DNA from: Nostoc sp. B(2019)
Lineage (GTDB): Bacteria > Cyanobacteriota > Cyanobacteriia > Cyanobacteriales > Nostocaceae
NCBI RefSeq assembly: GCF_010091925.1
Contig: NZ_WVID01000007.1
Location: 124,001-188,000 of the forward strand
Direction: 5' to 3'
Length of the DNA stretch: 64,000 nt
Shown here: piece by piece, positions 18,972-27,015 of the stretch
How positions within the stretch are numbered: the stretch's first letter is position 1
Layout: every line of letters begins with the position of its first letter
Position numbers and translations under genes: made by a program
The notes under the pieces: model-generated
What the model saw: only the letters and a program-made list of their open reading frames with translations
What the model was told of the DNA's origin: nothing
Database searches by the model: none

Positions 18972-19584
18972 AACTCTAACCACAAGCTCTACTCTTCTCC
19001 TACAAAGAGGCTACCGCGAACAAGAACGGGTTCAATAGACATCTTGCAAAAATCCTAGTTTTGTATTAAATCCACAGATTGAACACAGCGAAAAGTTCTG
19101 TAGGCGGAGAGAAGTCTGTAGCAAGATCCCGCAGGGTGCGCCGGCGTCCGGCGATGGTCTGTATCACCGCCGAGAGGCGCAAGGCTTTGCGCCTCTCCCT
19201 TGTGTCCAAAGGACACAAGGCAACCGTTCTTTCAGAACGGTTGGGCAGTAAGACCCGCATAGCGATCAGAACTTCTCCCTTGGCGCTAGCCTCTCCCTTT
19301 GGGAGAAGGGGAGACGCCAAAGGCGAACGGGGTTTCCCGCTGTAGGAAACTTTTCAAGACAGCGAAAAGTTTGTGCGTCCGGGTAACAGGAGCGCAAAAC
19401 TTTTCAAGACAGATGAACACCGATAAATTATCTGTGTTTATCGGTGTTCATCTGTGGTTTAATTTTCATAAAATCGACTTTCGCAAGAAGTCTAATCTAT
19501 CTAAAGGTTACAGTGAGTAGCATTACCCGCGACTTTGATAAATAATTTAAGACTTCTGCATAGAAGAAAACTATCAACCCTTGC
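18972..19584. repeat. Palindrome mosaic downstream of dapL
   Basis: Perfect hairpins follow each other here: AGAGGCGCAA / TTGCGCCTCT (19173-19196), CCTTGTGTCC / GGACACAAGG (19198-19220) and AACCGTTCT / AGAACGGTT (19222-19242). A CTCCC-TTT-GGGAG block and two copies of AAACTTTTCAAGACAG follow. Part of the block is the reverse complement of the smtA-hemL repeat. Near 19410-19455 lies a further imperfect inverted repeat (GATGAACACCGATAAA / TTTATCGGTGTTCATC). Two overlapping 84-88 residue ORFs here are artefacts of the repeats. Confidence 0.75.
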
Positions 19585-19782
19585 TTAACGATCTGGGAGA
19601 GAGTTTTGTGGATTTATTGATTGTATATCTGTGTAATGATTAATAATATTGTCTTTAATCATGCCAATTTGGACAAATTTTACTAATAGCTTTTGTGCTT
19701 GATGTTGATTTAAACCTTGAATATGCATTTCTAAAACTTTTAGTTTAAACCGCTGTTCAATAGTGAGTTCTGTAGAATTCAT
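19585..19782 (-). CDS. nblA: NblA-family phycobilisome degradation protein
   Basis: A 65-residue protein with the NblA pattern: an N-terminal (S/T)ELT-EQ-FKLKVLE helix, then the QAQKLLVKF and MIKDNI second helix. NblA is a small helical adaptor that brings Clp protease to phycobilisomes during nutrient starvation. The ORF extends six residues further upstream, but an AGGAG ribosome site lies 7 nt before the ATG at 19782, which decides the start. The C-terminal tail (DIQSINPQNSLPDR) differs from classical NblA, so it could be a divergent paralogue. Confidence 0.8.
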   Translation of the reverse strand: MNSTELTIEQRFKLKVLEMHIQGLNQHQAQKLLVKFVQIGMIKDNIINHYTDIQSINPQNSLPDR

Positions 19783-21094
19783 AATTTCGCTCCTATTCAT
19801 AGTTTAAATCTCTTATTTAGGCTTTTAATTTGCTAATTGACTACATTGCAAACTTAGACTCCAAAACATGATTAAACTATATTTTGTCTAACTTTAATTC
19901 TGATTTTGGCAATTTTACACTGGTAAATCAAGTCTTTTAAATTGATTGCTTAGACATAAGTGGCAGAGTTTAGTCTAGAGATTTTTTTAGTTTAACGATT
20001 GAATTGACAATCAATTCATTGATTTATTGAGAAAAACTTGATTAATCCATATATCCATTTCAGACTAATATCTCAATTTCATTAAGTTGTTAGCACTTAA
20101 TCCCTGTATGACAAAGCTTTAAGCCAAAAATGAGGATATGTCTTACTCTTTTGAAAGAGCCGCTTTTAATTTCTTATTTTCAGAGGAGGTCTTATTCTTT
20201 TCTCAGTGTATCTGGGGAATGGAAAACCCAAAGTTTTTTATTAGGCAACAGTTATGGAAGTCAAACGATTAGAGTAAAGGCAAAAAAATATCTCTTATAT
20301 AGGTAGTAATATTTACTTAATAATTATCCTGAGACTAGTATTTTACTCAAGTGAAGAATTCCAGGCATAATTACTTGAGTTCTGTCTTAAAAAAATATTA
20401 ATAAATTATTTATCATTTAATCGGCATCCAGTATGCTAGTAGCTAATACCAAGTTGCCAAAGATAGTATTTTGTCATACTGTTCGCCTTGGTTCCCGCAG
20501 GGTACGAAATGCAGTGTAGTGTACCCCTATGGGGAAGCAAGCTACGCCTTGGTTCTGTAAGAAAGGATCTCTGAGATTCTTTTCTTTGCTCAGAATGACA
20601 AGTAATGACAACTTGGTATAAATATGCAATCAGGCTGCATTTAAAGATTTGTATCCCACGTCTGGTTAGTGTATGCGAGTTTTTCGCCTTTTATACCGGG
20701 TACAAAAACAAAGAACACAATCAATCGTTTATCGTGAGTTCTTGAGATGCTTCTGGAGCCAGACGGTGTGTGTAGCTAGCTTAAGAGTATGAGGGGTACA
20801 CTACGCGATCGCTTCCTACATTACAGAAACTTGGTACAGCATGACATTTTTGATTTCTCTGACATCCGCTTAACCTGAGAGTTATTATGTAGGTTTTATT
20901 AAGCGGATAATTATAGAGATATATTAATATGACTTTTTCAGACATTTTCTTACTATTTACATAAATTAATCAGAATTATACTTATATAATTCCTACTCCT
21001 TCTGACTTTTTCATGCTGTAAAAAGTGAATAACTAACTTAAATTTAACTTAGAGGTAAAACAAGTCTTCAACGCCAAAGTTAGAGAACAGCTAA
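19783..21094. other. Long AT-rich spacer with MITE-like element
   Basis: I find no protein-coding gene in 1.3 kb. The 5' part is the nblA promoter region. The middle holds the 172-bp element with terminal inverted repeats at 20447-20618. The 3' part, which leads to the accessory cluster, contains another repeat-like block (GGGGTACACTACGCGATCGC near 20793). A small RNA cannot be excluded. Confidence 0.5.
20447..20618. mobile_element. Candidate MITE (172 bp, terminal inverted repeats)
   Basis: The ends are perfect 10-bp inverted repeats, TACCAAGTTG (20447-20456) and CAACTTGGTA (20609-20618), flanked by TA-rich bases. The interior has no ORF but includes a GC-rich block (GTTCCCGCAGGGTACGAAAT) and TCTGAGATTCTTTTCTTTGC. 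This looks like a non-autonomous element. I see no second full copy in the window. Confidence 0.55.
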
Positions 21095-21235
21095 ATGTTA
21101 ATAAATAACAATTACAGTAACTATCTACAAAAAGTTTTTTATCAAGTTCGCATTAAAGATGAACTTAATCAAGCGACTGATAGCGTTACAGGCATTGCCA
21201 TTCGCAAACGTACTGTTATTAGCTTCGATATCTAA
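21095..21235 (+). CDS. Possible small peptide leading the accessory cluster
   Basis: A 46-residue ORF beginning MLINNNYSNYLQKVFYQVR and ending RKRTVISFDI. Its stop lies 11 bp before the GTG start of the CMD gene, within plausible operon spacing. It belongs to no family I recognise and has only a weak purine-rich stretch (TAGAGAACAG) before the ATG. It could be a real cluster-associated peptide, a translational leader or chance. Confidence 0.35.
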   Translation: MLINNNYSNYLQKVFYQVRIKDELNQATDSVTGIAIRKRTVISFDI

Positions 21236-21246
21236 CGGAGAATGAC

Positions 21247-21594
21247 GTGGAATACAAAAACGCTGTTTTGGATGATCAAAACCTTCAAGAAGGTTTAAAA
21301 AGTATTAACCCGAAGTTTGGTGACTTTGTTACTCGTGTAGCAGGTGAAGCGTGGGGGTTGCCGTTAATCGACCAAAAGACGAAGGCTTTAATCACGATCG
21401 CAGTAGATGTTGTGAATCAAGACCAGGTAGGCCCAGGTAGTCCATTTGCAGCACATGTAAATATGGCTCTCAAACAAGGAGCCACTCATGCAGAGATAGA
21501 AGAACTCCTTTTATTCATGTGTGTTTACGGAGGCTTCAATAAGGTTGCTGGTTGCTTTGGTGCTCTCAATGAGATTTTCAGTTCCCAAACCTAA
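21247..21594 (+). CDS. Carboxymuconolactone decarboxylase (CMD/AhpD-like) family protein
   Basis: A 115-residue helical CMD-domain protein. The core is FVTRVAGEAWGLPLIDQKTK, HVNMALKQGATHAEIEELLL and FNKVAGCFGAL. It lacks the CxxC of AhpD peroxidase-type members, so a PcaC-like lyase or a non-redox role is more likely. The start is GTG, supported by GGAG 6 nt upstream. The overlapping ATG at 21242 is out of frame. It is the stand-alone counterpart of the N-terminal domain of the 1170-residue protein two genes downstream. The EthD gene follows after 26 bp. Confidence 0.85.
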   Translation: MEYKNAVLDDQNLQEGLKSINPKFGDFVTRVAGEAWGLPLIDQKTKALITIAVDVVNQDQVGPGSPFAAHVNMALKQGATHAEIEELLLFMCVYGGFNKVAGCFGALNEIFSSQT

Positions 21595-21620
21595 TATTTT
21601 GCAGACGTGGACAGACAGAA

Positions 21621-23162
21621 ATGATAGCAGCATTCAGAAAAGCCGATTATGCAACCCGTGATCAAAAAGGCAAAGTCGCCTTTTATGTTCTTTTGTGGAA
21701 ACGCCGAGGAATTTCTTTAGAACTTTTCGATGATTACTGGAGAGATGTACACGGGCCAGTATGTGCGCGTTTACCAAGTCAGCATCAATACTGGCAGTTC
21801 CACCTGTCTCAAAACGAGGGTGGTTTATGGCCAATTATTAAAGGTATTGAATATATTTGTCCAGAAGAAGATCAGTTTAATGGTATCGCTGAATTAACCT
21901 TTGAGACGGAAGCTGAACGTAATATATGGTTCAAATCTGCCGCCATTCTGATGGATGACGAGCATAACGTATTCAGCAAAGCGATCGGTTATAACACTAG
22001 TTTTGGCAATTCTAAAACCTATATTGATAGCATCCCTTCAGGAGATCCCAATGGCAAACTAGGTGTAATTAAATTCCACGTCATGGTGAAGAAATCTGAC
22101 GCCGTGAGTGTGGAAACTTTTCGCAGATATATGACAGATAGCTTTGCACCAGCTGTTATCCAAAGCAATTCTGTCTTGAAGTTCCGACTGCATTTGTTTG
22201 AAGAAGTAGATAATTCCCGCCCAGATGCAGCTGGGGTATCTCATTATGAATCTCCAGAGAAGCAGTATCAAGCGGCGTTTGAAATTGCTTTTGCCAATCC
22301 TCTGGAAATGGAAACATTCTTTGCTTCAAGAGAATACGCTAATGCTGTCCAAGACCAGGCTAAGTATGTTCAGCGGCTTTTACCATTTCCAGAGCGAACT
22401 GCTTACACCTTTGTTTACGACGGTGGGATGACTCTAGCCGGTCAGCGGAGTTCTACAGTGGCAGAACTAATTGCAAATATCGGCGCAACTAATCAACTCA
22501 AAGAGGACGTAGTTTGTCTTATGCTGGAACAAAAACTTATTTCTAACTCGAATGGTCATAGTAATGGTTCTCAAAACACTACAAACACATCGATTAATAA
22601 ACGAACTAATTACTATAAAGATTTAGCAGCAGATTATTCTCGTCCAGGACTCGTAACCGCTTATGTTGCGAAAAAATTGATAGAAGATGCTGAGAAATTT
22701 GTGGCAATGAAAGAAAGGACACTACCACAAATTAGTCATAGTTACACTGTTGAACAAATTGAACAAGAAAACCGCGAATGGTGGCCAACCCATTGCGAGG
22801 CATTGAGACAGGGACGAGGCGATATCTTAACTGGTGAATATCGTGATGATTTGGTTTATTTTTGCCAGGATGGCCCCTATCAAGGCTTAGAACAACAAAA
22901 AGAGCGTGAACAACATTGGTGGGCATTAATTGCCCAGCCAGGTGTGACTATGTGTTGGCCAATCGTGATGTTTCATGGTGAAGTTACCTTCTTTGAATGG
23001 AAGTGTGTGGATGATGAAACTAACGAAACACTTGCGAAGGGAAATGTTACTTGGATTCGCCGTGGTCACAGAGGTGGGTGTTACCTCAAAACTGAGCAAT
23101 TGACCTTCTACCGCGATGTTTTCGCCCCAGGTGGATTACTGAAATTGATCACCACAGCCTAA
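21621..23162 (+). CDS. Tandem EthD-domain protein with C-terminal NTF2/SnoaL-like domain
   Basis: A 513-residue protein. Residues ~15-130 form one EthD-type dimeric alpha-beta barrel (KVAFYVLLWKRRGISLELFD, DYWRDVHGPV). Residues ~155-285 form a second barrel (KLGVIKFHVMVKKSD, AFEIAFANPLEMETFFAS). An Asn/Ser-rich linker follows at ~308-330. The C-terminal ~170 residues have the SnoaL/NTF2 look (REWWPTHCEALRQGRGDILT...VMFHGEVTFFEWKC). Such folds bind or modify small hydrophobic or aromatic molecules; no catalytic assignment is possible. It sits between two CMD-containing genes. Confidence 0.75.
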   Translation: MIAAFRKADYATRDQKGKVAFYVLLWKRRGISLELFDDYWRDVHGPVCARLPSQHQYWQFHLSQNEGGLWPIIKGIEYICPEEDQFNGIAELTFETEAERNIWFKSAAILMDDEHNVFSKAIGYNTSFGNSKTYIDSIPSGDPNGKLGVIKFHVMVKKSDAVSVETFRRYMTDSFAPAVIQSNSVLKFRLHLFEEVDNSRPDAAGVSHYESPEKQYQAAFEIAFANPLEMETFFASREYANAVQDQAKYVQRLLPFPERTAYTFVYDGGMTLAGQRSSTVAELIANIGATNQLKEDVVCLMLEQKLISNSNGHSNGSQNTTNTSINKRTNYYKDLAADYSRPGLVTAYVAKKLIEDAEKFVAMKERTLPQISHSYTVEQIEQENREWWPTHCEALRQGRGDILTGEYRDDLVYFCQDGPYQGLEQQKEREQHWWALIAQPGVTMCWPIVMFHGEVTFFEWKCVDDETNETLAKGNVTWIRRGHRGGCYLKTEQLTFYRDVFAPGGLLKLITTA

Positions 23163-23241
23163 TACTAGTTGGATTGGATATTTTGCAAGGCTCACCAAAA
23201 GGGAGTTTCTCCAAATCAAAAAGTAGCAGAAATAAACCCAA

Positions 23242-26200
23242 ATGGTATCAGATGAAAAGCGGAAATATAAAAATGCAGTTTTAGATGATTTAGAACTGCA
23301 AGCAGGTTTAAAAAGTATTAATCCGAAATTTGGTGACTTTGTTACTCGTGTAGCTGGGGAAGCCTGGGGTCTGCCATTAATTGACCAAAAGACTAAGGCA
23401 TTGATTGCGATCGCAGTTGATGTTGCCAATCAAAATCATAAAGGCCCCGGCAATCCTTTTGTCGCACACGTGGATATGGCTCTCAAACAGGGAGCTACTT
23501 ACGAAGAAATCACAGAAATTCTTTTATTTATGTGCGCTTATGCGGGGTTCAATAAGGTCGCAGGTTGCCTAGGCGTACTGAAAGAAATTTTTCAAGCAAG
23601 GAAAAAGGCAATGACAACAGCACTGAGAAAGGTCGATTACTCAATCCGTGACCAAAAAGGCAAAGTAGCTTTCTATATTTTGTCGTGGAAACGCAAAGGC
23701 ATTTCTCTAGAGCTTTTTGATGACTACTGGAGAAATGTACATGGCCCACTGTGCGCTCGTCTCCCAGGCCAGCATCAATACTGGCAGTTTCACGTAGCTC
23801 AGAATGAAGGTGGCATCTGGCCAACGGTCAATAGTGTAGATGATACCTGTCTAGAAGAAGATCAGTTCAATGGCATTGCTGAATTAACTTTTGAAACAGA
23901 AGGCGATCGCCAGACATTTTTTCAATCGTCCAACCTACTCATGGATGATGAGCGCAACTTATTTAGTAAAGCAGTTGGCTATATTACTAGTCCTGGTAAT
24001 TCTAAAACTTATATTGATAGCATCCCCACGGGTGAACCAAACGGAGAATTAGATATCATCAAGTTCCACGTCATGGTCAAGAAATCTGATGACGTGAGTG
24101 TGGAGGCTTTTCGTAAATATCTCACAGATAGTTTTGCACTAGATGTTATTCAAAGTGCTTCTGTCTTGAAATTCCGACTGCATTTGTTTGAGGAAGTAGA
24201 CAATTCTCGTCCAGAAGCGGCCGGAGTATCTCATCATGAACCTTTAGAGAAGCAGTATCAAGCGGCGTTTGAAATTGCTTTCACTAATCCTCTAGAAATG
24301 GAGGCATTTTTTGCTTCTAAAGAATACGCGACTGCGGTCAAAGATCTAGCTCAGTATGCCAAGCAGCTTCTACCATTTCCAGAGCGAACTGCTTACACCT
24401 TTGTGTATGACGGCAAAATGACCCTGGCTGGTCAATGTAGTTCCAATGTTGCGGATCTAATTGTGAAAGTAGGAGCAACAAATCAACTCAAGTCAGACAT
24501 AGTTTCTCTTATGAGCGGTAAGCAAATTACTAAATCTGGATTAGGTCATTATCTCCAAGGATTGCAACACGTCGGTGTCACAGTTCAGGACATGGCAAAA
24601 TCCCTAGAATTTTACACAGAGGTATTAGGAGGGAAATTAGTTATTGCTGAACATGATCTAGTCGGTGATGGGATGCAAAACACTCTTTTTCAAAAAGAAG
24701 AATTAGATGCGATCGCTAAAGGTATTGACCTCAAAACTTTTGATGTTCCCAATCTTAGAGATGCTCAAGCAGCCTTAGATATTAAGTTTATTTCTTTTGG
24801 CAATACCTGTGTTGAACTGATCTATTTCAAAGATCCGAAAACACCACACATTCAGTCTTCCTCTGTGAGTAGCATTCCTTCCCATATTGGTCATGTGAAT
24901 GCAATGCACATCTCTTTTCATGTAAAAGATGACGTGGATCTGAATGTTTTCGCCAAACTTTTAGAAGAAGAATGTCAAACACGTGGACTGAACAACGTTA
25001 TTTTTAATCGTGTAATTCGAGTTAAATCTGAAGAAGAAAGAAGAAAAGTTGCCCTCAAATACAATTCCACAAAATTTTGGAATGAACTAGATTCATCAGC
25101 AGAAGAATCAGAAACAGACTTTGGTGAATTAGAAGGCTGGGCATTATTTTATTGTAAAGGGCCAAATGGAGAGCAGCTGGAATTTAACCAAGCTACTCGT
25201 AAAGTTAAAGGACTTTTTACCCAAGCACAGGAAAAATATAACATGGCAAACAACACATCTTTCACAGCTTCAAATACTAAATTTTTAGGCATAAATTCCC
25301 AACAACAAGATAATGTATTAGAAAAAGTTTATGCCACCTTTAGCAGTTCTGTAAATGCTTCATTTGCAACAGCTTGGAATGTCTTACTGGATAAAATTGA
25401 AAACCCAGAACGCTACAATCCAGAGGCTAGAGATTACAAGATTATCGAAAAATGTAGCAATAGCATATTGCGCGAAATGAAAGCGCTAAATATGACAGTT
25501 ACGGAGAAAATAACCTGGGATGAAAAGACGGGAGAAGTCCGACATACATTAGTCAATAATCCTCTTTTTATTGGTCAGGCGACTAATACAGTTATCCGTC
25601 CTGCTAATCCTAACGAACTCCCAGTAATTACCTTTACCTTAGACTGGGAACCTTACAACGAGGAAGCTCGAAAAATTGCTCAAACAATTCAACCCAAAAT
25701 AGCTCAAGCAATTCAGCAAGCTGTTTTAAACGCAAAAATTATAGCTGAACAGCAAGATACACAACGAATTGTTTCCAATGGTAAAGTAGAGACTACAAAT
25801 GGAAGCAAACCGAACTTAATCAAATTTCCCGGAACAACCACAGATATGGTTAAACGCTTATTCTCCAGAGGAGAAGCGTTTGATTCAGAAGGATTTATCA
25901 CTTTCTTTACCGACACACCAGTTTATCAATTTGGCAACTTCGATGTATGTCTAGATAAAGCAGCAATTAAAAAATCTGCGGATGCTTTCTTCAGTCAAAT
26001 ATCGGCTGTCTACCACGAAATTAAAATGATGTGGGAAATAGCTGATGTAGTATTCGTAGAAATGGATGTTACTTACTGGCGTAAAGATGGTTCAGTAATT
26101 ACACTTCCTTGCTGTGATATCTTTCGGGTGGAAGGAAATAAATTTTCGGAACTGCGGATATTTATGGATGTGAATCCTGTATTTAATCCAACAATTCCTG

Positions 26201-26754
26201 TACCCGATTCAGCTTCCGTGTTTACTATTAGCGAAGGTAAAAGGCTTGCACCTCCTAACACAATGAGGCAGCATTTCGCGGAACATCCAGAAGCACAAGA
26301 AAGAGTAAAAAATGGATTTGCGCCAAAATGGTCAATTACTGGCCCTAAATGGCCAATTAGTTCTGAGAATCCAGCTGATGAAAAATCTGCGGCACAGTTA
26401 AAAGCTGTAGGTGAATTAGCCCAAGCTGTAACTGCTCAAGATTGGGAAAAGGTGAAAAGTTATTTAACTGATGATATCTTCTACAAAGTCGGTTCTGGTG
26501 AAGTTGTTTATGGGCCTCAAGCTGTAGTAGATTTCTTTGCACGCACGTTTAAAACTATTGCGGTTTTTTATAGTCATGATGTCAGAAAAGTTTGGCAAGA
26601 TTCAGATATCATCACTATCGAAATGGATGCCAAGTACGAAATGGTTCATAGTAAAAAACGTGTTGTAATCGCCTGCTGTGATGTTTACCGTCTGCGAGGC
26701 AACAAGGTTAGCGAATGGCGAGTTTATGCAGATATGTCTCCTTGGCAATCGTAA
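23242..26754 (+). CDS. Six- to seven-domain fusion: CMD, EthD x2, VOC, SRPBCC, NTF2 x2
   Basis: A 1170-residue cytosolic multidomain protein. Residues 1-118 are CMD. Residues 124-400 are tandem EthD domains. Residues ~434-650 are a VOC/glyoxalase-type domain (LQGLQHVGVTVQDMAKSLEF). Residues ~680-835 are a polyketide-cyclase-like SRPBCC domain (SSSVNASFATAWNVLLDKI). Residues 869-1000 and 1048-1170 are two NTF2/SnoaL domains. Met124 (MTTALRKVDY) aligns exactly with the start of the neighbouring separate EthD gene (MIAAFRKADY), so the protein arose by loss of the intervening stop. Met668 may mark another old gene start. No signal peptide is present. The function is unknown; binding or stepwise conversion of an aromatic or polyketide-like ligand is inference. 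Confidence 0.85.
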   Translation: MVSDEKRKYKNAVLDDLELQAGLKSINPKFGDFVTRVAGEAWGLPLIDQKTKALIAIAVDVANQNHKGPGNPFVAHVDMALKQGATYEEITEILLFMCAYAGFNKVAGCLGVLKEIFQARKKAMTTALRKVDYSIRDQKGKVAFYILSWKRKGISLELFDDYWRNVHGPLCARLPGQHQYWQFHVAQNEGGIWPTVNSVDDTCLEEDQFNGIAELTFETEGDRQTFFQSSNLLMDDERNLFSKAVGYITSPGNSKTYIDSIPTGEPNGELDIIKFHVMVKKSDDVSVEAFRKYLTDSFALDVIQSASVLKFRLHLFEEVDNSRPEAAGVSHHEPLEKQYQAAFEIAFTNPLEMEAFFASKEYATAVKDLAQYAKQLLPFPERTAYTFVYDGKMTLAGQCSSNVADLIVKVGATNQLKSDIVSLMSGKQITKSGLGHYLQGLQHVGVTVQDMAKSLEFYTEVLGGKLVIAEHDLVGDGMQNTLFQKEELDAIAKGIDLKTFDVPNLRDAQAALDIKFISFGNTCVELIYFKDPKTPHIQSSSVSSIPSHIGHVNAMHISFHVKDDVDLNVFAKLLEEECQTRGLNNVIFNRVIRVKSEEERRKVALKYNSTKFWNELDSSAEESETDFGELEGWALFYCKGPNGEQLEFNQATRKVKGLFTQAQEKYNMANNTSFTASNTKFLGINSQQQDNVLEKVYATFSSSVNASFATAWNVLLDKIENPERYNPEARDYKIIEKCSNSILREMKALNMTVTEKITWDEKTGEVRHTLVNNPLFIGQATNTVIRPANPNELPVITFTLDWEPYNEEARKIAQTIQPKIAQAIQQAVLNAKIIAEQQDTQRIVSNGKVETTNGSKPNLIKFPGTTTDMVKRLFSRGEAFDSEGFITFFTDTPVYQFGNFDVCLDKAAIKKSADAFFSQISAVYHEIKMMWEIADVVFVEMDVTYWRKDGSVITLPCCDIFRVEGNKFSELRIFMDVNPVFNPTIPVPDSASVFTISEGKRLAPPNTMRQHFAEHPEAQERVKNGFAPKWSITGPKWPISSENPADEKSAAQLKAVGELAQAVTAQDWEKVKSYLTDDIFYKVGSGEVVYGPQAVVDFFARTFKTIAVFYSHDVRKVWQDSDIITIEMDAKYEMVHSKKRVVIACCDVYRLRGNKVSEWRVYADMSPWQS
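25849..26745 (+). repeat. Duplicated NTF2-NTF2 coding segment, copy 1
   Basis: This segment (299 codons) is repeated at 27289-28182 with a single-codon length difference. The last ~350 bp differ at only a handful of positions by eye. It begins GTTAAACGCTTATTCTC and ends ATGTCTCCTTGG in both copies. Confidence 0.9.
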
Positions 26755-26825
26755 TCCGAATAAATTATTGGTGTTGCTGATTGAAAATATGAATTTGCCG
26801 GGCTACGCCCCGCTTTGCTAGCACG

Positions 26826-26894
26826 CAGAGGCGCAGCGAAAAGTTCTGTAGGCGGGTTTCCCGCCGTAGGAAACTTTTCAAGACAGAGGCGCAG
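26826..26894. repeat. 47-bp element nested in another repeat with 11-bp flanking duplication
   Basis: The 11-mer CAGAGGCGCAG at 26826-26836 and again at 26884-26894 flanks a 47-bp insert. The insert contains GCGGGTTTCCCGC and GAAACTTTTCAAGA. The insert family also occurs near 19085 and 19350 and, in reverse complement, near 4245. The host repeat occurs uninterrupted near 15730. Confidence 0.65.
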
Positions 26895-27015
26895 AGAGGA
26901 AGAGTTGAGAATACTTAATTTTTGAATTTCATATCTTAATTCAGCAATACCTAATTAATTGAGTAGTTCTGATAATCTTCAAACGTAAATTTGTATAAAT
27001 ACAATAAGGTGAGTT

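Noticed and set aside
19066-19520. Overlapping 73-88 residue ORFs downstream of dapL
   Set aside because: Composed entirely of palindromic repeats shared with other spacers.
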